This document shows, piece after piece, positions 51,447 through 59,759 of a stretch of 64,000 nt of DNA. Made by a program: the position numbers and the translations under genes. Numbering within the stretch: position 1 is the stretch's first letter; each line of letters begins with the position of its first letter. The notes beneath the pieces are model-generated. The model made no database searches. It had not been told where the DNA came from and saw only the letters and a list, made by a program, of their open reading frames with translations. Source of the stretch: Parapontixanthobacter aurantiacus (GTDB lineage Bacteria > Pseudomonadota > Alphaproteobacteria > Sphingomonadales > Sphingomonadaceae); NCBI RefSeq assembly GCF_009827635.1, contig NZ_WTYW01000001.1, positions 1,622,975 to 1,686,974 of the forward strand, given 5' to 3'.

Positions 51447-52418
51447 ATGATTGAACTCTTCGCCTCCAACTGGATCCTGCGCGGCCTCGTCCTGCTTGCC
51501 CTGTTCGGCCTCGTCGCGATGGTCGCCTATATCGTGGCGAGCTATTCCTCGCAGCGTATCCGCACGGCCCGCAACCTCGCGCAATTGAGCAACGAGCGCA
51601 CCGCCGTGCAGAGCGGCAGCCTCATCGGCGACAACAGCCAGAGCGCATGGGCAAAGCTGTCGGAAAAGATCGAACGCGGCGGCCTCGACCTGTCGGACAC
51701 GTCGAACGACGAATTGCGCAAGAAGCTGCGCGCCGCGGGCTATCATTCCGCCGCAGCGCCCCGTATCTACACGCTGGTCAAGCTGACGCTGATCTTCGTC
51801 GTGCCGGGCATCTTCCTGCTGATGGCGAGCCTGTCGAGCGATCCGCCCAGCCTGCTGACCCTGTATCTCGTCAGCGCCTTCCTCGCGGTTCTCGGCCTTT
51901 ATCTGCCCAAACTCTTCATCCAGGCAAAGGCGGACCGCCGCCAGACGGCGATCATCAACGCCTTTCCAGACAGTCTCGACCTGATGCTGGTCTGCGTCGA
52001 AGCCGGCCTCGGCCTCGAAGCCGCTCTCGACCGGGTAGGCCGCGAAATGGCCGTGTCGCACCCGCTGATTTCCGAACTGTTCCTGCAGACGACGCTGCTG
52101 ATGCGAGCCGGCGCGACGCGCGAAGAGGCGCTGCGCAAGCTCGGCCAGAATGCCGGCGTCGATCAGATCAAGAGTTTCGCCACGCTGCTCGTGCAATCCG
52201 ACAAGCTGGGAACCAGCATGTCGCAGACCTTGCGCGTCTATTCGGCGGAAATGCGCGAACAGCGCAGAATGCGCGCGGAAGAGAAGGCGCACCGCCTGCC
52301 GGTGCTGATCTCGATCCCGCTCGTCGTATTCATGTTGCCGACGATGATCGGCGTTCTCGCCCTGCCCGCCGTGATCCTGGCGCTGCGGGACGTGATACCG
52401 GCAATGACAGGGGGATGA
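51447..52418 (+). CDS. tadC: TadC inner-membrane platform protein
   Basis: The 323-residue T2SF-family protein has hydrophobic helices at about 10-32, 110-128 and 135-152, and at the C terminus (LVVFMLPTMIGVLALPAVIL). Its T2SF motif is FPDSLDLMLVCVEAGLGLEA followed by GATREEALRKLGQNAGVDQI. It partners TadB. It is one base after the tadB stop. Confidence 0.94.
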   Translation: MIELFASNWILRGLVLLALFGLVAMVAYIVASYSSQRIRTARNLAQLSNERTAVQSGSLIGDNSQSAWAKLSEKIERGGLDLSDTSNDELRKKLRAAGYHSAAAPRIYTLVKLTLIFVVPGIFLLMASLSSDPPSLLTLYLVSAFLAVLGLYLPKLFIQAKADRRQTAIINAFPDSLDLMLVCVEAGLGLEAALDRVGREMAVSHPLISELFLQTTLLMRAGATREEALRKLGQNAGVDQIKSFATLLVQSDKLGTSMSQTLRVYSAEMREQRRMRAEEKAHRLPVLISIPLVVFMLPTMIGVLALPAVILALRDVIPAMTGG

Positions 52419-52419
52419 A

Positions 52420-53280
52420 ATGAGAAAGACAGGGAAAATCGCCGCCGCAATCCTGCTCGGAACGGCGCTTTCGGGATGCCAGAGCTTTTCCGCAGCGTTC
52501 AATTTCGGCGGCCGGGACGAACCACGCCGTGCCTCTGCCAACATCTTCGGTCCGGCCGACCTCGCAGCGGGCAAGGCAGCCTTGCGCGACGGTCATGTCG
52601 GCAACGCCATACCCGCATTCCAGAAGGCCGCGCTCAACCCGGCCACCGCCGGGGAAGCCTATAACGGCCTCGGCATCGCCTATGCGAAGCTTGGCCGCGC
52701 CAATCTCGCCGAGCGCCATTTTGCCAAGGCAGTCACCCTTGCCCCCGGCGATACGCGATTTTCCGCGAACCTCGCGCGGCTTTACACCTCGGATGTCGGC
52801 GAACGACTGCTCGCGGCGCGCCGCGCCGATGCGGCCCGCAAACTCGCGGCAGCTTCCCGCCTCGAAGCGCGGCAGGCCGAACGGCAGACCGCCCGGACCG
52901 CCGAACGTCGCGGAGCGATCGTCATCGAGCAGGGGGGCGCTCGCCTAGAACGGCGCGGCAATGGCGAACTGGCATTGACCAGCGCCCCTGTCGCCGAGGA
53001 TACTGCGCCTGCACGGCGCGCCACCGTCGAATATCGCAATCCGCGCCCAGCCCCGGCGCCCGTAGAACCTGCCGCTCAGGAAGAAGCAGGCGAAACGCGG
53101 CTCGGCAAGTCGGCACTCACCGTCCTTTCCAACAGGAAGTCGGTCTCAACCCCCAGCAATGCCGAACCCTATCCGGTTCGCGTGTCGATCACGACGAGCG
53201 GACCGGCGGAAACACGCCGTCCGGCGCGCAGCGAATCCTATCCGGTGCGGGTCACCCTGCCGGTCGATAGCGATTTCTGA
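52420..53280 (+). CDS. tadD: TadD-like TPR lipoprotein
   Basis: The 286-residue precursor has lipobox ALSGC after a signal peptide (IAAAILLGTALSGC). TPR-like helices lie at about 55-125 (AGKAALRDGHVGNAIPAFQK, AYNGLGIAYAKLGRANLAER). A long arginine- and alanine-rich coiled region follows (ARRADAARKLAAASRLEARQ), and the tail twice repeats the pattern PYPVRVSI / SYPVRVTL. TadD proteins help secretin or pilus assembly. Confidence 0.87.
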   Translation: MRKTGKIAAAILLGTALSGCQSFSAAFNFGGRDEPRRASANIFGPADLAAGKAALRDGHVGNAIPAFQKAALNPATAGEAYNGLGIAYAKLGRANLAERHFAKAVTLAPGDTRFSANLARLYTSDVGERLLAARRADAARKLAAASRLEARQAERQTARTAERRGAIVIEQGGARLERRGNGELALTSAPVAEDTAPARRATVEYRNPRPAPAPVEPAAQEEAGETRLGKSALTVLSNRKSVSTPSNAEPYPVRVSITTSGPAETRRPARSESYPVRVTLPVDSDF

Positions 53281-53304
53281 TTACCCATCGTGTGACGGCT
53301 TATC

Positions 53305-53769
53305 ATGGATAGCACGCTTCTCTGGCCGGTCGGCCTGACCGTCCTCCTGCTCATCGGTGCCTATAGCGATGTCAGGACGCGCCGCCTGCCGAACTGGCTG
53401 GCCCTCGTGCTGCTGGTCTTCGGCCTCGCCCAGGGCTTTGCGGTCGAGGGGCTCGCGGACGTTCCGTGGTATTTCGCTCATACAGTCGCGGCACTCGTCG
53501 TTGGCATGATTCTTTATGCGCTGGGCGTCGTGGGAGCGGGCGACGCGAAATTCTATGCAGGTACGGCGAGCTATTTCATCCTATGGAAAGGGCTCGAACT
53601 CCTGCTCGCGGTATCGCTGGCGGGGCTGGCTCTCATCCTGCTGTGGATCATCGTAAGGCGCTTCCGCGGCATCAAGGCCCGGGCGAGCGACGGCGATTTC
53701 GGCAAGTTTCCCTACGGTGTCGCCATCGCCACGGGCGGAATCATCGCAGCCTTCGGGCAATTCGCGTAA
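53305..53769 (+). CDS. cpaA: prepilin peptidase CpaA/TadV
   Basis: The 154-residue integral-membrane aspartyl protease processes Flp and the TadE-type pseudopilins. The two catalytic aspartates are in YSDVRTRRLPNWL near residue 22 and GAGDAKFYAGTA near residue 70. Four hydrophobic helices surround them. It closes the tad locus. Separation from tadD is 24 bases. Confidence 0.93.
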   Translation: MDSTLLWPVGLTVLLLIGAYSDVRTRRLPNWLALVLLVFGLAQGFAVEGLADVPWYFAHTVAALVVGMILYALGVVGAGDAKFYAGTASYFILWKGLELLLAVSLAGLALILLWIIVRRFRGIKARASDGDFGKFPYGVAIATGGIIAAFGQFA

Positions 53770-53823
53770 GCGGCGTCGCCCGCACTATCTCTCGCTCCCG
53801 GCGGATACGACCCATCGCAACGT

Positions 53824-54048
53824 TCATGTCGCGGCAGGCGGTATGAGCGGGTGTTTTGCTTCCACCTCGTGAAGCGAAAGCAAGGCACAAACCGAACCGT
53901 ATAGCACTCGTTCTTTGTTGGTCGCCGCAAGGCAAATGAGCCGATCTGCCCGATGCGCGTAGTCTTGGAACAGTGTTCGCGGAGCGGTGTCGCTGAGCGA
54001 GGGCCCATGCTCTTGATGTTCGTGCCGCCGCGGGTTGCTCCGCCTCAC
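53824..54048 (-). CDS. possible hypothetical protein between cpaA and the Crp-type gene
   Basis: A 74-codon frame opens at GTG 54048 with no clear Shine-Dalgarno. It reads ...LFQDYAHRADRLICLAATNK then ERVLYGSVCALLSLHEVEA, an amphipathic pattern that looks more protein-like than neighbouring frames. No family recognised. The region 53770-54158 otherwise holds only the promoter of the next gene. Confidence 0.28.
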   Translation of the reverse strand: MRRSNPRRHEHQEHGPSLSDTAPRTLFQDYAHRADRLICLAATNKERVLYGSVCALLSLHEVEAKHPLIPPAAT

Positions 54049-54158
54049 CCAATCAACTTCGCTCCGAAATCCTGTTCGCGATCAAATTGTGGAGACGAGC
54101 CTTAACCGCTGGAACCACACTCCGGCACGCGATTTGGCCGGGAAGAATAGGAGGCTCA

Positions 54159-54902
54159 ATGACGGATTTACCAGAATGGGAGCGTTATCCTCTTACCGGA
54201 CGGTTCATGGCGAACCGGCGGCGGCATGTTCTGAGCGAGCGCGAGAAGCAGCTACTCGAACAATCGGTCGATGAGGTCAGGGAGCTTAAGGGAGAAACCC
54301 TTGTTCATGCATCGGGCGAGTTATGCGAGCACGCGACCATTCTTATAAGCGGGTTCGCGATTCGCATCATTGCAGATGACACAAGCCGAAGCATTGTGGG
54401 CCTTCATGTCCCGGGCGATATGGTCGATTTGCAGGGTTTCGTGATGAAGCGACTGGATTACGACATAGGCGTGGTAGGAGCCGCCAAAATTGGCATCATT
54501 CGGCACAAGCTCTTGCAGCAGATGATAGCGCGCGAACCACAATTGGCGAAGCTATTGTGGTGCGCGGCTTGCCTCGACGGTGCGATGCACCGCGAATGGA
54601 TTGCCAAATTAGCAAGGCACCGTGCCACGGGACGCGTCGCGCACATCATCGCGGAGCTTTGCCATCGCCTGCGCATGGTAGGACTGGGTAGCCCGCAAGG
54701 ATTTGTCATGCCCTTCACCCAACGCCATTTGGCCAATTTATGCGGCCTTTCCCAAGTCCAAATCAATCGATCGCTCCGCGACCTGCGCGAGGATGGGGTG
54801 GTCACAATTCGCCGGAATCTGATCAGAATCGATAATGGCGAACGGTTGGAGAAGATCGCGCGTTTCGACCCGGCATATCTCTACGGCGAAGGGCCTCCTT
54901 AA
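54159..54902 (+). CDS. Crp/Fnr family transcriptional regulator
   Basis: The 247-residue protein has an N-terminal cyclic-nucleotide-binding-like domain at about 18-125 (ELKGETLVHASGELCEHATI, LHVPGDMVDLQGFVMKRLDY). Its C-terminal Crp-type winged helix is at about 150-225 (MPFTQRHLANLCGLSQVQIN, RSLRDLREDGVVTIRR). It lacks the Fnr cysteine cluster and the canonical cAMP arginine-serine pair, so the ligand is unknown. AGGAGG precedes the ATG. It lies downstream of the tad locus and could regulate it or the divergent region. Confidence 0.9.
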   Translation: MTDLPEWERYPLTGRFMANRRRHVLSEREKQLLEQSVDEVRELKGETLVHASGELCEHATILISGFAIRIIADDTSRSIVGLHVPGDMVDLQGFVMKRLDYDIGVVGAAKIGIIRHKLLQQMIAREPQLAKLLWCAACLDGAMHREWIAKLARHRATGRVAHIIAELCHRLRMVGLGSPQGFVMPFTQRHLANLCGLSQVQINRSLRDLREDGVVTIRRNLIRIDNGERLEKIARFDPAYLYGEGPP

Positions 54903-55554
54903 TGCGTGTAGTCTGGTCGTCATTATGCAAACGAGAAACAGCCTCAGCTATTACATCGAATGGCAAACGTTTAGCTTTGCCTATTTACCAAATGGATCTC
55001 GGAAAGCCGATTTCGCGCGCTTCTCAGATCGCTTACCGCAAGCTTGGTCGTCCGTGCTTGCCAGCAACAGGATGCCGCCCGACTTCGCTTCCTTCAGTAC
55101 CTCGATGATCTGCTCTTCTGAAAACCTCGTTCTCTACATCCCATCCGTCCTTCTGGCAGGGCCGGACTCTATTTCAACTAGGACGAAAAACAGGGGGTCA
55201 CGTCAATCGCTGCGCGATACCCGGATAGGACTACAAACTTGCGATCTAGGATCACTCATTCCTTCGGATATCGTATGCTTCACCCGTTAAGTTCGCCACG
55301 ATTTAGGCCTCGAGATCGATGAAATTGCTCGGTTTCGGTACTCTTTAAAGGGTAACGCACTGATTGACGCCGCCAATCTGTTACCCACTAGACACCAAAC
55401 CTTTTTCGCTTGAGCGCAAACGTCCAGTTTATGAAATCACTTCGGCTCCTCAAACAGCCCCTAGGAACAACCCACTTCTTTCGACAAGGATGGTGTACGT
55501 TGGCCGGGTTCGATCTAGATTGACATTGCGAAGCTCATGGACAAACCGACGTAG
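54903..55554. other. 650-base region with a decayed IS fragment and no intact gene
   Basis: The first half holds the IS3-type remnant listed separately. The second half (55201-55554) shows no coding pattern and must contain the promoter of the hybrid kinase. Short plus-strand frames here lack start signals. Confidence 0.6.
55030..55200 (-). pseudogene. remnant of an IS3-family transposase OrfA
   Basis: On the minus strand, ATG at 55139 is followed by TAG where family members have AAG, then RTRFSEEQIIEVLKEAKSGG, the classic OrfA N terminus (usually MKRTRFSEEQII). Similarity ends after about 22 codons. A GT-rich end, TGACCCCCTGTTTTTCG at 55200-55184, resembles a terminal inverted repeat. The helix-turn-helix, OrfB and other end are missing, so the element is dead. 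Confidence 0.75.
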
Positions 55555-58500
55555 ATGAAATCGGAGAACGAGGAAGGGCGCAACGAAGCGCAAACACGTC
55601 TCGATGTCGCAGCAAGGGCAGCGGGTATCGGGGTCTGGGAGTTTGAGCCTCGTTCGGGTCGATTGAATTGGGATAGTCGATGTCGCGAGTTGTTCGGCCT
55701 ATCCTCTTCGCGAGAAGTGGATTATCAAACCTTCCTCGACGGCCTTCATCCTGACGATCGGGAAAGAGCCGATAGCGCTGTTCAGCGCGCATTGGATCCG
55801 GATGGCTCCGGAAGCTACGAGATCGCCTACCGCACGATCGGGATCGACGATAAGCGCTTAAGGCATCTCGCAGCGACTGGGCGTAACTTCTTCGAGGAGC
55901 AGGAGGGGAAGCGCATCGCCGTTCGGTTCATCGGAGCTGTGGTCGACCTATCGGCCATTGTAGAAGCCCAGGATGCGGTTCGACGAAGCGAAACGCAGTA
56001 TCGCCTCGTCCTCGAAGCCACAAACGATGCGGTCTGGAACTGGGATCTCGCAAACGACGACGTAGAATGGAATGATGCGCTTTATTCAGCGTTCGGGCAT
56101 CGCCAAGCCGAAGTCGAAGCGACAGGCGTCTGGTGGCTGAACCAGATCCATCCTGATGACCGGGCACGGGTGGACCGCGACATTCATAGCGTGATCGACG
56201 GTAGCGGCAATGAGTGGGAGGCCGAATATCGCTTCCGTCGCGGTGATGGCGGTTACGCTACAGTCTATGATCGCGGCAGCGTCATCCGCGACGAGTTAGG
56301 GCAAGCGGTCCGCATGATCGGAGCCATGCTGGACGTCAGTAAATCGCGCGAAGCCGAGGAGAAGCTAGCGGAGAGCGAAAAGCGGTATCGCGTTCTGACC
56401 GAGGTTTCGCCGCAGATCGTATGGATGGCCAATGCCGACGGCGAACTGACCTATGCGAACCGGCAGTGGTTCGATTTCACTGGCCAGCCGCGCGACAATT
56501 CCGCAGAGACTGGCTTGAAAGAGGCGCTTCATCCCAATGATATCCTCTCGCTTCGAGAAGCCTGGCAGGCTGGCAGTCGCAGCAAATCCGAATGGTCCGT
56601 CGAAGTACGCTTTCGCAGTGGGAGCGATGACTCCTGGCATTGGCACTTGGTGCGTGGTCGTCCGGTCATCGGCAAGGACGGTGAGGTCGACTCATGGACC
56701 GGTGTGGCGGTCAATATCCATGACCGGCATGAGGCCAATGAAGCGCTTATCGCCGAAAAGGCGAGGCTCGAAACCCTTCGGCGCGTTGGAAGCGATCTGT
56801 CGGCGGAACTGGAGCTTGAGACACTCGTCCAGAAGGTGACTGATGCAGGAGTCGAGTTGATTGGAGCAAAATTCGGGGCGTTCTTTTACAATGTGGAAGA
56901 CGGTGCGGGAGAACAGTATCTTCTCTATACGCTTTCGGGTGCCGACAGGGCGGATTTTGAAAAACTTGGACGCCCTCGCATTACTGAAATTTTTCGGCCA
57001 ACCTTTTCCGGGGAAGGCACGATCCGCTCCGACGATGTAACCAAGGATGAACGCTACGGGCGGAACGCGCCCCATAACGGCATGCCTAAAGATCATCTTC
57101 CGGTCCGCAGCTATCTCGCCGTTCCCGTTATTGGCCGGCAGGGAGAGGTTATCGGCGCGCTTCTTTTCGGCCATCCTGAACCTAGCCGCTTTACCCAGCA
57201 GCACGAACGACTGGTGACCGGTATCGCCGCTCACGCCGCCATCGCCATCGATAATGCCAGACTCTATCGCTCCGCCCAGGACGAGCTCAATGAGCGTCGG
57301 CGGGTGGAGGCCGATTTAAGGGAGCTTACCGACACGTTGGAGCAGCGCATCGCTGCGGAGATCGAGCGGCGAGCGAATGCTGAAGAGGCGCTGCGACAGG
57401 CCCAGAAGATGGAAGCTGTTGGACAATTGACCGGCGGTATCGCGCACGACTTCAACAATCTTCTGACCGTTATCTCAGGCAATATCGATATGGCCACCAG
57501 AGCGATCGCGAACGCGGGCGATGTCAGTCCGCGTGTAACTCGGGCGTTGGACGGAGCGCAGAAGGGAGCACAACGCGCTGCGTCGCTGACTCAGCGATTG
57601 CTGGCTTTTGCAAGGCGCCAGCCGCTAGATCCAAAACCTATCAGGCTGGACAGGCTGATAAGAGGAATATCCGAACTCATCGATCGCTCGCTTGGCGAAC
57701 GCATCGAAGTGGAGTTCGTCGGTGCACCGGGCCTCTGGCTGGTCGAAGTGGATGCGCATGAGCTGGAATCCGCGATCATGAACCTCGCGGTGAACGCTCG
57801 CGACGCGATGCCCGATGGCGGCAGACTTACGATCGAACTCAGCAATACCCGTCTGGACGAATGTTATGCGACGCGCCACGCCGAAGTCGCACCGGGCCAG
57901 TATGTCATGCTGGCAATCAGCGATACCGGCATGGGCATGCCGCCGGAACTTCTCGACAAGGTCTTCGAACCGTTCTTTACGACCAAGGAGGTTGGGAAGG
58001 GCACCGGACTTGGCCTCAGTATGGTCTATGGCCTCGTCAAGCAGTCCGGAGGGCATATAAAAATCTATAGCGAGCCCGATCGGGGAACGACGATCAAAAT
58101 CTATCTGCCACGTCTCCACGGAGCGACGTCGGTGGTTGATGAGGCCGCGGCTGATACGCTTGAGGAAAGCGACAAGGAGGAGCTGATCTTACTCGTCGAG
58201 GACGACGAGGACGTTCGAGTCTATACTGCGGATTGCCTGCGCGAACTGGGCTACCGAGTCTTGGAAGCTGGCTCCGGAGAAGAGGCAAAAAAAGCCTTGG
58301 ATAGGACGAAGGATCAGATCGACCTTCTTTTCACCGACGTGGTCATGCCCGGGATAACCGGCGAAGAACTTGCCGAAGAACTGCGACGAGACCGTCCTGA
58401 TCTCAAAGTTCTTTATACTTCTGGCTACACCCGCGATGCAATCGTGCATTCGGGGCGCTTGCAGCCCGGCGTGGCCTTGTTGCAGAAACCGTTCAATTTT

Positions 58501-58929
58501 GCCGAACTCGCGCGCAAGGTCCGCGACGTTCTCGAGCTTGGCAATTTCGGTCGCACCATCGTCCTGGTAGACGAGAAGCGCTCCCATGGCCCCGCTCGTG
58601 AAGCGCTCGGTTCGTCCGGCTACGACGTCGATATCGTGCATAGCGAACGAGAATTGCGAAACAAAATCCGTTTGATGCAGGGCCGATATGCTTGCGCGGT
58701 GCTGGACGACAGATCAAACCAGATCGACGTGCGCAGGACCGTGGGTGCAGTACGGTCTCTTAATGAAAGCCTGCCCATCCTTGTCCTAACCGATAGTTGG
58801 GAACGCTTGAAGGACCTCCAGGATCGATGCACAAGTATCGCTCCTGCGGTGGACCGGCCAGCCGATGTGACGACACTATTGCGCCGCCTGAAAGTGCGCT
58901 GTGATCGCCAAAAGGTAACAGCCGACTAG
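55555..58929 (+). CDS. multi-PAS hybrid sensor histidine kinase
   Basis: The 1124-residue protein has three PAS/PAC units at about 17-130, 135-265 and 270-395 (each with a [18 protein letters not shown] element). A GAF domain lies at about 415-575 ([20 protein letters not shown]) and a coiled linker follows. The HisKA motif [11 protein letters not shown] has the phospho-His near 631; the HATPase has [21 protein letters not shown] and [14 protein letters not shown] receiver domain (about 880-995) has the Asp in [11 protein letters not shown] second receiver-like domain at the end ends without the usual lysine. No transmembrane segment is seen, so sensing is cytoplasmic. Confidence 0.93.
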   Translation: MKSENEEGRNEAQTRLDVAARAAGIGVWEFEPRSGRLNWDSRCRELFGLSSSREVDYQTFLDGLHPDDRERADSAVQRALDPDGSGSYEIAYRTIGIDDKRLRHLAATGRNFFEEQEGKRIAVRFIGAVVDLSAIVEAQDAVRRSETQYRLVLEATNDAVWNWDLANDDVEWNDALYSAFGHRQAEVEATGVWWLNQIHPDDRARVDRDIHSVIDGSGNEWEAEYRFRRGDGGYATVYDRGSVIRDELGQAVRMIGAMLDVSKSREAEEKLAESEKRYRVLTEVSPQIVWMANADGELTYANRQWFDFTGQPRDNSAETGLKEALHPNDILSLREAWQAGSRSKSEWSVEVRFRSGSDDSWHWHLVRGRPVIGKDGEVDSWTGVAVNIHDRHEANEALIAEKARLETLRRVGSDLSAELELETLVQKVTDAGVELIGAKFGAFFYNVEDGAGEQYLLYTLSGADRADFEKLGRPRITEIFRPTFSGEGTIRSDDVTKDERYGRNAPHNGMPKDHLPVRSYLAVPVIGRQGEVIGALLFGHPEPSRFTQQHERLVTGIAAHAAIAIDNARLYRSAQDELNERRRVEADLRELTDTLEQRIAAEIERRANAEEALRQAQKMEAVGQLTGGIAHDFNNLLTVISGNIDMATRAIANAGDVSPRVTRALDGAQKGAQRAASLTQRLLAFARRQPLDPKPIRLDRLIRGISELIDRSLGERIEVEFVGAPGLWLVEVDAHELESAIMNLAVNARDAMPDGGRLTIELSNTRLDECYATRHAEVAPGQYVMLAISDTGMGMPPELLDKVFEPFFTTKEVGKGTGLGLSMVYGLVKQSGGHIKIYSEPDRGTTIKIYLPRLHGATSVVDEAAADTLEESDKEELILLVEDDEDVRVYTADCLRELGYRVLEAGSGEEAKKALDRTKDQIDLLFTDVVMPGITGEELAEELRRDRPDLKVLYTSGYTRDAIVHSGRLQPGVALLQKPFNFAELARKVRDVLELGNFGRTIVLVDEKRSHGPAREALGSSGYDVDIVHSERELRNKIRLMQGRYACAVLDDRSNQIDVRRTVGAVRSLNESLPILVLTDSWERLKDLQDRCTSIAPAVDRPADVTTLLRRLKVRCDRQKVTAD

Positions 58930-59276
58930 CTAAATAATCTCTGAATTGCCTTATCCACGTCATCGAGAACATAAGGCTTCGGGATGAGGACCAGCGGTTC
59001 GCCACAGCGCGACGTATCAATGTTCGCTCCATAGCCGCTGGCCACTGCAAATGGAATTCCCTGATTGCGAAGGCGGTCCATCACAGGATAGCTGTCCTCT
59101 TCACCAAGACGCAGATCGACGATGGCGGCATCCGGAGTATCGTTCTGCAAAAAAGCGAGCGCCGCCGATAACGAGTTCGCCGAGCCTGCGACCTGCTGTC
59201 CGAGCGCATCGATCATGTCTTCGAGCATGATCGCTATCATCCCGTCGTCTTCGACGATCAATATCCTGTTCGGCAT
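58926..59276 (-). CDS. single-domain response regulator
   Basis: The 116-residue CheY-like receiver has the acidic pair in ILIVEDDGM, phospho-acceptor Asp in AAIVDLRLGEE, Ser in FAVASGYG and Lys in VLIPKPYVL. It has no output domain, so it likely relays phosphate or binds a partner. It converges on the hybrid kinase with stop codons overlapping by four bases, a strong hint of a functional pair. Confidence 0.92.
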   Translation of the reverse strand: MPNRILIVEDDGMIAIMLEDMIDALGQQVAGSANSLSAALAFLQNDTPDAAIVDLRLGEEDSYPVMDRLRNQGIPFAVASGYGANIDTSRCGEPLVLIPKPYVLDDVDKAIQRLFS

Positions 59277-59438
59277 GCACCCCTCCGTTCCTGCACATAC
59301 TTATGGATGATCTCGTCTAGATATGAAAGGGCGAGGCGCGATGCGACCAAAACAACTTTATGAGCAAAAACCGGTTTTTTGAGACAGGCCAGGCCAAAGG
59401 ACGCAGATCGTCTAGTATCATCAAATTGGTCAACGGGA

Positions 59439-59759
59439 CTACCGATAGGGGAGCAACCCGGAAAATACATGCAAAGGGAGTTTGCGTTGTCGCGATCGAT
59501 TGGAGGCAGAGGATACGAACGAGGTTTTTAAAAAGAGCAAGATCGGGAAAAGGCTGGTGATGACCCCGCCGTAGTTGAGGAAGCGCATCTCCATCCCGGA
59601 ACTACTGCGGAGCACGTATTCTCGGATCTCCCGATCGTCATCGATCAGACCGACAACTTCGGTCTCGTCGACGGCAGCTACAAGCGGCATCGAGGACTGC
59701 GGCAACGGCGCGCAGGCTCCGATAAGGCCCATCAGGCTTGGTAGCAGCGTGCAGCTCAA
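59439..59759 (-). pseudogene. truncated aldose 1-epimerase (mutarotase) lipoprotein gene
   Basis: A TTG at 59759 overlaps the stop of the GH9 gene (TTGA) and opens a lipoprotein-like signal (LLPSLMGLIGAC). The clear N terminus of aldose 1-epimerase follows: REYVLRSSSGMEMRFLNYGG then VITSLFP. Past about 59550 the sequence is unrelated and ends at 59439. A full-length mutarotase has over 300 residues; only about 70 remain. The rest was lost by deletion or rearrangement. Its link to GH9 suggests a former sugar-utilisation operon. Confidence 0.7.

Noticed and set aside
49013..51469. 818-codon open frame on the minus strand opposite cpaF and tadB
   Set aside because: Long antisense frames are common opposite GC-rich genes. 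The plus-strand products are unmistakable, and the antisense peptide is rich in Asp, Arg and His with no domain pattern.
55463..55500. EcfG-type (GGAAC...GTT) stress promoter before the hybrid kinase
   Set aside because: GGAAC is present, but no CGTT follows at the required 16-17 base spacing.
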